Source: Candidatus Bathyarchaeota archaeon
GTDB lineage: Archaea; Thermoproteota; Bathyarchaeia; TCS64
NCBI GenBank assembly: GCA_003662205.1
Contig: QMXQ01000033.1
Location: 1-11,010 of the forward strand
Length of the DNA stretch: 11,010 nt
Direction of reading: 5' to 3'
Position 1 is the first letter of the stretch. Each line of letters opens with the position of its first letter. Shown one piece after another: positions 1 through 5,918 of this stretch. Both the position numbers and the translations under genes were made by a program. The notes beneath the pieces are model-generated. The model saw only the letters and a list, made by a program, of their open reading frames with translations. It made no database searches and was not told where the DNA came from.

Positions 1-2
1 CC

Positions 3-104
3 CTGATCCCCCTCGACGAGCCGAGGCCCGACTCCGGCGCGGCGAAGGTCTCCCTGCCCGTGATGGTCGACTATGAGGAGTGGAGGAGATGGCGAGAAGG
101 GTGA
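3..104 (+). CDS. C-terminal 33 residues of an unidentified upstream gene (partial)
   Basis: This frame is open from the left edge to a TGA at 102-104 and encodes a tail with KVSLPVMVDYEEW followed by a basic, Trp-rich end. The other two forward frames hit stops early in this stretch (4-6 and 74-76), and the frame used here overlaps the start of the next gene by about 16 bases, as is usual inside an archaeal operon. It is therefore probably the end of a real gene. Too little is present to name a family. If the next protein is an SMC-complex-like winged-helix protein, this could be a partner, but nothing in these 33 residues shows that. Confidence 0.5.
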   Translation: MIPLDEPRPDSGAAKVSLPVMVDYEEWRRWREG

Positions 105-673
105 AGCGGGCCGGGGGGGCCTACGCGCGGAAGGTGAGGCAGGCCGTCCACCTGCTGTTCTTCAAGCACCACAGGCTGCCGGGCGTCAGGGGCTGGGAGC
201 TGAGGCAGGAGCTCGGCCCCGAGTGGCTCGAGGTCCTGGAGGTCCTCGACGGCCAGCTGAAGCCCCTCGACCTCCAGGTGACCCGCGTCTTCGACGACCC
301 CGACCTTTACGGGGAGCCGACGAGGGCGCAGCTCGCCGACGCCAGGTACTACATCACCCTCAGGGGGACGGTGGAGCAGAGGACGGCGAAGACCATCGGC
401 TGGAGGATCGACGACATCGCCGGCCTCGCCGTCTCCGTCGCCTACCTCATCTCGAAGCAGGGGAGGGCACCCCGCCGCGATGTCGAGAAGATGCTCTCGG
501 AGAAGCTCCCCGGCTGGCGGGCGAAGATGAACATCGACAGGTACATCGAGCAGGGGTACCTCGGCGAGGACGACGGGGGCGTCCTCTACCTCGACTGGCG
601 GAGCAGGGCCGAGATCGACCAGAAGCGGCTCGTCGACCTCGTGCTCGGCTTCAGGAAGAAGCCGGCAGAGTAG
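89..673 (+). CDS. Small protein with two predicted winged-helix domains, possibly Kite/MAGE-like
   Basis: I do not firmly recognise this 194-residue soluble protein. Residues about 15-70 (HLLFFKHHRLPGVRGWEL, then LEVLDGQLKPLDLQVTRV) look like a first winged helix. Residues about 105-172 (DDIAGLAVSVAYLISKQGR, then RYIEQGYL and a VLYLDW wing) look like a second. Tandem winged helices of this kind occur in the Kite/MAGE proteins that partner SMC-kleisin complexes, and also in ordinary transcription factors; assignment to Kite is a guess from the pattern. I chose ATG 89 because GAGGAG at 75-80 lies 8 bases upstream; GTG 80 would add three residues. It overlaps the upstream gene. It runs convergently into the operon on the other strand, with only 2 bases between the two stop codons, so no separate terminator fits there. 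Confidence 0.75.
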   Translation: MARRVKRAGGAYARKVRQAVHLLFFKHHRLPGVRGWELRQELGPEWLEVLEVLDGQLKPLDLQVTRVFDDPDLYGEPTRAQLADARYYITLRGTVEQRTAKTIGWRIDDIAGLAVSVAYLISKQGRAPRRDVEKMLSEKLPGWRAKMNIDRYIEQGYLGEDDGGVLYLDWRSRAEIDQKRLVDLVLGFRKKPAE

Positions 674-675
674 CC

Positions 676-2283
676 CTACCCCAGCAGCTCTCCGAGGACC
701 TCAACCAGCCGGTCCTTCCTCGCCCCCGGCCTCAGGGGAACGGCGTAGAGAACGTCGTACTGCACCGATCTCAGGTTCGCCGGGTGGAGCACGCAGCCGC
801 CGACGACCAGCTTCTCCCGGCCCCCCGTCCTCAGGTCGACGATGGCGTCCCTCAGCGCGTGGAGCCGGTCGAGGTCCCCGGCCTCAAACTTCTCCTCGGT
901 GTAATCAGGGTCGTATCTCGGCGTGAACACCACGATGCGGGGCACCTCATCCTCCCCGAAGACCTCGAGGGCGAGGGGAACCCGCTTCGGCGCTGAGTAT
1001 GAGCCATACGGCGGCTCGTTCGGATACACCCGGTCGTGGAGCAGCTCCAGCCTTGAACCCTCCTTCGCCAGGGTTGAGACCAGCCCCCGGGGCACCTCGA
1101 CGGCGACCCTCTGATCCTCCATGCGGGTCAGCCTCTCCTCGCGGAGGCTGTAGCCCAGCTCGACCGCCGCCTCGAGGATTTTGAACGTACACCACCTGAG
1201 GTACAGCTCGTCCCGCCCCGCGTCGCGGTCTAGGGCGAGGCGGGGGAGGGGCGGCGGAGCCTCCTCGTTGTAGGAGGCGTGGAGCTGCTGGAACCTGCTG
1301 TAGTGCGGGTACGCCTCCAGGAGGGGGGTCTCTCCCTGTGCGGGGCTCGGGAGCTTGACCTCCTCCAGGAAGGCTAGCCTCGGGTCGTGACATCGCGCGC
1401 TGATCCTCTTCCTCAGCGCTTCAGCCGAGGTCGCCAGGTCGTGGTTTGCGAGGAACTCTCTCGCGGTCTCCACCGTCTTCTCCCCCTCCCTCAGCTTCAG
1501 CATCCTACGGAGGAAACGATCCCTCTGCGCGGACACCCGCGCGAGGTCGTCGATGTGGGCGAGCAGCGCGTCCAGGTGGCCCTTCAGGAGCCGGTTCTCC
1601 GCCACGTCGTAGTCGCGGTAGTTCTCCTCCACCTCGACCCTGAGGGGCACGCTCTCCAGCAGCTTCCTCAGGGCGGGCGCGCCTCCTTTGATGTTGACCC
1701 TCTCCCCCTCGCCGGTGAGGATGGAGGTGATGGTGTTGACGTCCACCCGGTCCACCTCCTGGATCAGCTTCTTCACCCGCCTCTTCGAGAGCCTGTGATG
1801 GGGGGCGCGGGCGATCATCTCGATGACGGGCTCCAGCTGCTCCCAGTGCCCTGAGAGGTGGTCGAACCAGGCGCGCTGCCTCCGCTTGATCTCGTCGCCG
1901 TGCTTTGAGAAGACGAGATCCAGGGAGAACTCTTCGATCTCCCCGAGCATCGCCGTCAGGTAGTCCTCCTCCGGGGACCCGTCTCCAGAGACCTCGAAGA
2001 GGTACTCCCCATCGCCTAGCCGAAGCCGGAGGGTATATCGCTCAGCCCCGTCCGACATCCACCGCCATGATACGGTTCCAGGCGCCCCGCTGGGCCTCCT
2101 CTCCGCGAGCCTCCCGTTTACGTAGAGCTCGGCGCTGACCGGACCGGCGTCCACCAGCTTGAGCGTGGCGGTGTTCTCCTTCCTCAGCTTGACGCGGCTA
2201 GGGTGGGCGGGGGTGACGGGCTGGCCGTTCACCGTGAGCTTGTAGCGCTCGCCGAAGCTAGATGTAGAAGTTGGTGAATCCAT
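676..2283 (-). CDS. McrC/DUF2357-like protein with degenerate nuclease motifs
   Basis: This 535-residue protein follows an McrB-like ATPase, as McrC-type proteins do. Residues about 15-105 are beta-rich, 130-300 are helical and include DYDVAENRLLKGHL (224-237), which resembles the YDxxENRxxK signature of DUF2357 proteins. Residues 358-505 correspond to the PD-(D/E)XK nuclease domain of that family. As I recall it, the family carries YExW, PD, DAKY and a HAYRDA block. Here the matching positions read YLRW (361-364), PL (436-437), TPRY (454-457) and HALRDA (475-480), so the acidic metal ligands and catalytic Lys appear replaced. I infer a structural or regulatory partner rather than an active nuclease. 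Its ATG lies 26 bases inside the ATPase gene, giving translational coupling. The frame is intact and full length, so it is not a decaying pseudogene. It is the last gene of the operon. Confidence 0.82.
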   Translation of the reverse strand: MDSPTSTSSFGERYKLTVNGQPVTPAHPSRVKLRKENTATLKLVDAGPVSAELYVNGRLAERRPSGAPGTVSWRWMSDGAERYTLRLRLGDGEYLFEVSGDGSPEEDYLTAMLGEIEEFSLDLVFSKHGDEIKRRQRAWFDHLSGHWEQLEPVIEMIARAPHHRLSKRRVKKLIQEVDRVDVNTITSILTGEGERVNIKGGAPALRKLLESVPLRVEVEENYRDYDVAENRLLKGHLDALLAHIDDLARVSAQRDRFLRRMLKLREGEKTVETAREFLANHDLATSAEALRKRISARCHDPRLAFLEEVKLPSPAQGETPLLEAYPHYSRFQQLHASYNEEAPPPLPRLALDRDAGRDELYLRWCTFKILEAAVELGYSLREERLTRMEDQRVAVEVPRGLVSTLAKEGSRLELLHDRVYPNEPPYGSYSAPKRVPLALEVFGEDEVPRIVVFTPRYDPDYTEEKFEAGDLDRLHALRDAIVDLRTGGREKLVVGGCVLHPANLRSVQYDVLYAVPLRPGARKDRLVEVLGELLG

Positions 2284-3790
2284 TCTCGTCCAGCCTCTTC
2301 AGCATCCGCCCCACCTTCTCGGCGGAGAGCGGCAGCCGCCCCGTGAAGTGCTCTTCAAGGTCCTCTAGGAGGGGGCGCACCGACTCGGTTCCCGTTATCT
2401 TCGTCAGCACCCTCTGCTTGACCTGCAGGTCGAGGGCGGTCCTGAGGTTCTCCTCGCTGTCGCCGCTGTAGATGCCCCTGCTGTTGCCGACGTAGTCCAG
2501 CACCTCGCGCCGCACCCTGTAGGAGATGAGGAAGCCGCGCCTCAGGGTCTTCTCGTTCACCTCCGCCAGGGTCTCGATGACACGCTCCTCCTCCGACGGC
2601 TGCAGCGCCCCCCTGAACCGGTTCAGCGTCTCCATGTCCAACGTGAGCCTCCGGCGATACTCCCCCGCCTTGAGATGTCCTCGGAGGTCGACCTCGAAGA
2701 ACTCGATGGTGTTGGCGCGGTCCAGCAGCTTGGGGCTCAGCGGGTATGTGGACTCGTCTATGTTGATGGTCCCCGAGATGAATAGGTTCGAGGGCATCTT
2801 CAGCTTCGGCGGCACCAGCCTCCCGTAGGCGGTCCCGGCGCCGTCTTTGACGCCGTGGAGGTGTATCGTCCTGTCGAGGGACTCCATGGCGCTGAGGAAC
2901 CGGGAGAAGTAGTACTCCACCCGGGAGAGGTTCATCTCGTCGAGGCAGAGGAAGTAGGGCTTATCAGGGTTTTCGGCGGCCCTCAGCAGGAAGTCGAGGA
3001 ACGGCGTCGAGACGTACTGCCCCGTGAGGGGGTTGTAGAACCCGAGGAGGCCCTTGTCGTCGAGCCAGTCGGGCTGCACGGAGACCCGCAGGTACTGCTC
3101 CTCGATGTCCTCGGCGACCGCCTCCGCCATCAGCCGGGTCAGGGCCGTCTTCCCCATGCCGCTGTAGCCGGCGAGGATGACGAAGGGCTTGGTCTTGAGG
3201 CAGACGTAGTAGTCCTTCACCAGCCGATCGGGGTAGGAGAAACCTCTGCTCCGGATGTATGCTAGTATGTGCTCGATCAGCTCGCCCTCGTCGGTCGCTC
3301 TTGTAGCCGCCCGCGCCTCGACAACGGGCGGCGCCACGATGGGAGGCTCCCCCTCAAGCTGTTTAATGCCGGAGGGAAATAGCGTCGGCACCGTACCCTC
3401 GGGCCGGGCGACCTCGGGCATGATGACCTCCTCCTCGACCAGCACCCGTTCGGCCGCCTTCGGAGCAGGGGGAGGCGGAGCAGGAGGAGCAACGACCTCA
3501 GGGAGGGCCTCCTCCAGCATCAGCTCGTCGCCCAAGATGAAATAGTTCTCCAGGATGCCCTCGTCGAGGTCCCTCCTCCTGAACCCGTTCAGGCTGAGTA
3601 TGACCTCGGCCTGGTCGAGCGAGTTCTCCTCGGCGTCGTTGACTATCGCCATCCTCTCGTTGATCCTCCACGCGGACTCGGGGCCGAAGAGGTTTAACTC
3701 CGGGGGGAAGAGATTGAGGTCTAGCAGCATATCGTCCCCGGTGACGTAGATGTAGAGGTTCCCGTTCTGCCTAGAGTAGTACCGCCCCAG
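2258..3790 (-). CDS. McrB-like AAA+ ATPase
   Basis: A cytosolic AAA+ motor of the McrB branch, expected to form a ring and pass ATP-driven force to its McrC-like partner. Numbering from ATG 3730: an N-terminal domain (1-75), a Pro/Glu-rich linker (about 77-140), Walker A GYSGMGKT (188-195), Walker B LCLDEMN (261-267), sensor-1 region GTINID (320-325) and a likely arginine finger in LLDRAN (R338). The residues ahead of the P-loop (YIRSRGFSYPDRLVKDYYVCLKTKPFVIL) are typical of McrB-like proteins. I extended the start to CTG 3790: the frame is open to a TAG at 3791-3793, GGTGA lies 6 bases upstream, and the added 20 codons (including RYYSRQNGNLYIYVTGDD) look like protein. ATG 3730 (490 residues) is the conservative alternative. 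It is coupled at its 3' end to the McrC-like gene. Its place directly after the sortases is unusual for a restriction ATPase. Confidence 0.88.
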   Translation of the reverse strand: MGRYYSRQNGNLYIYVTGDDMLLDLNLFPPELNLFGPESAWRINERMAIVNDAEENSLDQAEVILSLNGFRRRDLDEGILENYFILGDELMLEEALPEVVAPPAPPPPAPKAAERVLVEEEVIMPEVARPEGTVPTLFPSGIKQLEGEPPIVAPPVVEARAATRATDEGELIEHILAYIRSRGFSYPDRLVKDYYVCLKTKPFVILAGYSGMGKTALTRLMAEAVAEDIEEQYLRVSVQPDWLDDKGLLGFYNPLTGQYVSTPFLDFLLRAAENPDKPYFLCLDEMNLSRVEYYFSRFLSAMESLDRTIHLHGVKDGAGTAYGRLVPPKLKMPSNLFISGTINIDESTYPLSPKLLDRANTIEFFEVDLRGHLKAGEYRRRLTLDMETLNRFRGALQPSEEERVIETLAEVNEKTLRRGFLISYRVRREVLDYVGNSRGIYSGDSEENLRTALDLQVKQRVLTKITGTESVRPLLEDLEEHFTGRLPLSAEKVGRMLKRLDENGFTNFYI

Positions 3791-3801
3791 CTACATTCAC
3801 C
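3788..3801 (-). promoter_or_regulatory. Shine-Dalgarno GGTGA and possible CTG start of the AAA+ gene
   Basis: On the minus strand GGTGA (3797-3801) overlaps the stop codon of the sortase gene and is followed by a 6-base spacer and CTG (3788-3790). GGTGA matches the archaeal anti-SD well. An ATG inside the spacer is followed at once by TAG and cannot serve this gene. The site argues that translation of the ATPase may start at CTG rather than at ATG 3730, which has only a weak GGGGA upstream. Confidence 0.45.
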
Positions 3802-4465
3802 CCTTCTTGAACCCGTCGTATCGCGGCCGCCTGTCGGCCCCGCCCCCTCCCTCCGGGGACGCCCCCAGCGAGCCGGAGAGGCCGCCGCTCGCCGGATCGG
3901 TCTTGACCAGGAGGCGCCCGAAGGAGAGGTGCCACAAGGCGCCCAGCCATATCAGGGTCAGGACCGTGCCGAGGTAGTCGTGGAAGATGATGGCCGGGAG
4001 GTATCCGAAGTGGTACGCGAGCATGGTGGGTATGAGTATCCTAAGCACGTTGACGAGGAACGTCCCCTCGACGCTGAAGAGGACGGTGAGGAGCTTGCTG
4101 CGCAGCGTGTACGGCCCCTGCAGCCCCGTCGCGAAGGTGAAGGCGAGGAGGACGAAGCTCTGCCACCCGATGCAGTTCCAGCTGATGTACACCTTCAGCG
4201 GCATCCACCCGCCCGTGAGGTACAGGTAGGAGCCGCTGCCGACCGCGGGGGTCCCCAGCGCGTTCAGGATGACCGCGACAACCCTGACGAGGAAGGGCGC
4301 CATCAAGCCCTGAATAAAGGCCACGAACTGGAGGCGCTCCACCAGCTTGGTGAGGAGCTCGTTAAAGGTCGTGATGAAGGGGAGGACCATGAAGGCGAAG
4401 GCGGCAACCACGATGAGCCTCCTGTAGGTCTCACCCTCCACAGGGTCCCTTATCTCCTCGCTCAT
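3797..4465 (-). CDS. Stand-alone archaeosortase/exosortase-family protein
   Basis: A 222-residue polytopic membrane protein, about the usual size for a minimal archaeosortase. This family is thought to cleave C-terminal sorting signals of exported proteins by a cysteine transpeptidase mechanism and move them to a surface anchor. The expected triad is visible: Cys98 in SWNCIGWQS, Arg142 in NVLRI and His162 in IFHDYLG, each at the edge of a hydrophobic helix (segments about 16-36, 48-70, 101-117, 125-150, 155-181). The C-terminus (188-222) is hydrophilic and Gly/Ser/Pro-rich; it has no ectodomain and no sorting-like tail, unlike its upstream paralogue. Start ATG 4465 overlaps the TGA of a 27-codon micro-ORF (ATGA). 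The downstream ATPase begins within a few bases of its stop. Substrates are unknown; the neighbouring GT2 and long sortase are candidates. Confidence 0.88.
   Translation of the reverse strand: MSEEIRDPVEGETYRRLIVVAAFAFMVLPFITTFNELLTKLVERLQFVAFIQGLMAPFLVRVVAVILNALGTPAVGSGSYLYLTGGWMPLKVYISWNCIGWQSFVLLAFTFATGLQGPYTLRSKLLTVLFSVEGTFLVNVLRILIPTMLAYHFGYLPAIIFHDYLGTVLTLIWLGALWHLSFGRLLVKTDPASGGLSGSLGASPEGGGGADRRPRYDGFKKG
4114..4191. repeat. Paralogous sortase-core segment, copy in the stand-alone sortase
   Basis: This stretch around the catalytic Cys holds a 21-base block (4114-4134, encoding FATGLQG-type residues) and a 20-base block (4172-4191, encoding YISWNC) identical to 5558-5578 and 5616-5635 in the long sortase. 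Spacing is the same (1444 bases offset for both), with scattered differences between, so the two sortase genes are tandem duplicates. Confidence 0.85.
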
Positions 4466-4545
4466 GGCATGACCACCTCTACGAGAGAAAGCGATGGAGG
4501 ACGTTTGAACGGCGGGACGCCCCGCTCGGCGCGGATCAGCCTCAT
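4462..4545 (-). CDS. Possible 27-codon micro-ORF coupling the two sortase genes
   Basis: The gap between the sortase genes holds an ATG-to-TGA frame of 27 codons. Its ATG (4543-4545) overlaps the upstream TGA as ATGA, and its TGA (4462-4464) overlaps the downstream ATG as ATGA. GGAG-rich sequence inside the end of the upstream gene (GAGAGGAGAAG) can act as its ribosome-binding site. The peptide (starts MRLIRAERGV, ends SLVEVVMP) is basic and Pro-containing, with no recognisable domain. It could encode a real small protein or simply carry ribosomes from one sortase gene to the next. It is short enough that chance cannot be ruled out, though two exact 4-base overlaps are suggestive. Confidence 0.4.
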   Translation of the reverse strand: MRLIRAERGVPPFKRPPSLSLVEVVMP

Positions 4546-5918
4546 GTCTTCTCCTCTCTTCGGGCGGTGACGAGTGGGGGCACTGCGAGCGCCAGGTACA
4601 GAAAAGGCGTCAGGTTCTCCGAGACCACGATGCCGGGGAGATCGATGTACGAGTGCCGGCTCTCAGAGTCGTACTCCAGGACGTACGTGAGCTTGAACCC
4701 GTCGAAGATCTCGATGCTCAGCCGGATGGTGTGGCCGGCCGCGAAGGTGTGAGGAGGTATCGCCCCTCCGATGAAGCTGTGCTGCTTCGGCTTGTTGCTC
4801 AGCTTGATCCTGAACGTGTCGGAATGGACCGGCACGGAGTTGCCGAGCGCGTCCACGTCGGATATGTTGAACCGGATGTAGGTCCAATAGGACGTTTTGC
4901 CCCCAGGGTTGAGTTGAAGGTGCAGCCAGACGACGTACTTTACCTCCCCCGTCAGGGTGTAGCTCTCCTCCAGGGGTCCGTAGAGGTAGAAGCTCCACAT
5001 CTCGACCCACTGGGGGATGAGGCTCCCTGTGTAGGGGTCAGGGTGGGCGAGCGGGTCCAAGTGTGTGTAGTCGGGGTGGGTGAGGATGCGGTTCGTCTCG
5101 ACGCCGTTGACCGTGACCGCCGGAACCACGTACTCGAAGCTGAGGGTCGTCGGGTCCGGGTCGCTCGGCACCTTGGCGGAGAGCACCGCGACGCCGCCCA
5201 GCGCGGTCACGACCAAGATGATGGCCATGGTCGCCAGCCCCATCGCCCGTCTCCCGTAGATGAAGTCGGGGAGTAGGCTCCGGAGCCGTAGCCCCCTCAT
5301 CGACTCCCTGATCCGCTCGACGAGGTCCCTCTTCTCGGCGTCGACCTCGGGCTCCAGTATGAACTCGTTTGAGAGGTACCAGAACGCGGCGAGCCACCCG
5401 AAGGTGATGATGAGGCTTAGGTGGTCGTGGAAGGCGATGGCGGGGCCGTACCCCCACCTCAGCAGCAGGGCGGACGAGACGATGCGGAGGAGGTTGACCA
5501 CCACCACCCCCTCGAGGCCGAGGGCGACGCATTTCAGCTTGCTCCACAGGGAGTGGCGCCCCTGCAGCCCCGTCGCGAGGCTGAAGAGAAGGAGGACCAG
5601 GCTCTGCCAGCCGACGCAGTTCCAGCTGATGTACAGCTCGTAGGGGAGGCCGCGGGTGACGAAGTAAACGGACCCGCCGTTGACGATGGTCTCCACGCCG
5701 AAGACGTATCGGAGGATAGAGCCGATCATCCTCGCCATCACCGGAGCGACGAACCGCTCAACCAGCACGTAGGCGCCGGTCCTGAGGGCGATGAGGGTCA
5801 TGAACTCGTTCACGGTCCTTATGAGGGGCAGGATGGAGAACCCGACGATCAGCATCCACAATACCCACTGAGCCGAGGAGCCGTAGCCCTCCAGCCGCTC
5901 TCTAATCTTCTCTAACAT
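4542..5918 (-). CDS. Archaeosortase-family protein fused to an ectodomain and its own sorting-like tail
   Basis: A 458-residue membrane protein. Residues 1-182 are an archaeosortase core closely similar to the stand-alone paralogue, with Cys101 in SWNCVGWQS, Arg145 in NLLRI and His164 in AFHDHLS. A charged cytosolic loop (186-224) and a further membrane helix (227-246) follow. Residues about 255-424 form a beta-rich outer domain; the pattern FYLYGPLEESYTLTGEV ... FAAGHTIRLSIEI recalls the PepX C-terminal jelly-roll, a similarity I infer from memory. The protein ends IDLPGIVVSE, a hydrophobic stretch (about 434-450) and a basic tail TARREEKT. That is the tripartite plan of archaeosortase substrates, so it may process itself or be cut by its paralogue. 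Part of the ectodomain is identical at DNA level to the GT2 gene upstream. Start ATG 5918 overlaps the GT2 stop by 7 bases and has GGAGAGAGGAGAG just before it; its stop overlaps the micro-ORF as ATGA. Confidence 0.87.
   Translation of the reverse strand: MLEKIRERLEGYGSSAQWVLWMLIVGFSILPLIRTVNEFMTLIALRTGAYVLVERFVAPVMARMIGSILRYVFGVETIVNGGSVYFVTRGLPYELYISWNCVGWQSLVLLLFSLATGLQGRHSLWSKLKCVALGLEGVVVVNLLRIVSSALLLRWGYGPAIAFHDHLSLIITFGWLAAFWYLSNEFILEPEVDAEKRDLVERIRESMRGLRLRSLLPDFIYGRRAMGLATMAIILVVTALGGVAVLSAKVPSDPDPTTLSFEYVVPAVTVNGVETNRILTHPDYTHLDPLAHPDPYTGSLIPQWVEMWSFYLYGPLEESYTLTGEVKYVVWLHLQLNPGGKTSYWTYIRFNISDVDALGNSVPVHSDTFRIKLSNKPKQHSFIGGAIPPHTFAAGHTIRLSIEIFDGFKLTYVLEYDSESRHSYIDLPGIVVSENLTPFLYLALAVPPLVTARREEKT
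4545..4643 (-). other. Sorting-signal-like C-terminus of the long archaeosortase
   Basis: This encodes the last 33 residues of the protein: DLPGIVVSE, then LTPFLYLALAVPPLV, then TARREEKT. Short motif, hydrophobic helix and basic end are the known layout of PEP-CTERM, PGF-CTERM and related signals cleaved by exosortases and archaeosortases. The motif matches that of the GT2 tail (PGIVxxE) but no named class I can confirm. Confidence 0.55.
5064..5146. repeat. 83-bp exact direct repeat, copy A (inside the long archaeosortase gene)
   Basis: Identical base for base to 6434-6516, 1370 bases away. Allowing two mismatches it extends to 5061-5150. It lies in the coding frame of the ectodomain start (SFEYVVPAV to HPDYT). 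Identity includes every third codon position, while the rest of the ectodomains differ widely. The copy therefore arose recently by duplication or has been kept uniform by gene conversion. Confidence 0.97.
5558..5635. repeat. Paralogous sortase-core segment, copy in the long sortase
   Basis: Counterpart of 4114-4191, with the same two exact blocks at the same spacing. It covers the ATGLQG loop and the YISWNC catalytic motif. Confidence 0.85.

Noticed and set aside
676..3790. A functioning McrBC restriction system
   Set aside because: The McrC-like nuclease motifs appear missing, no DNA-recognition or modification gene is present, and the pair is coupled to surface-protein genes. I keep the family assignment but not the defence role.
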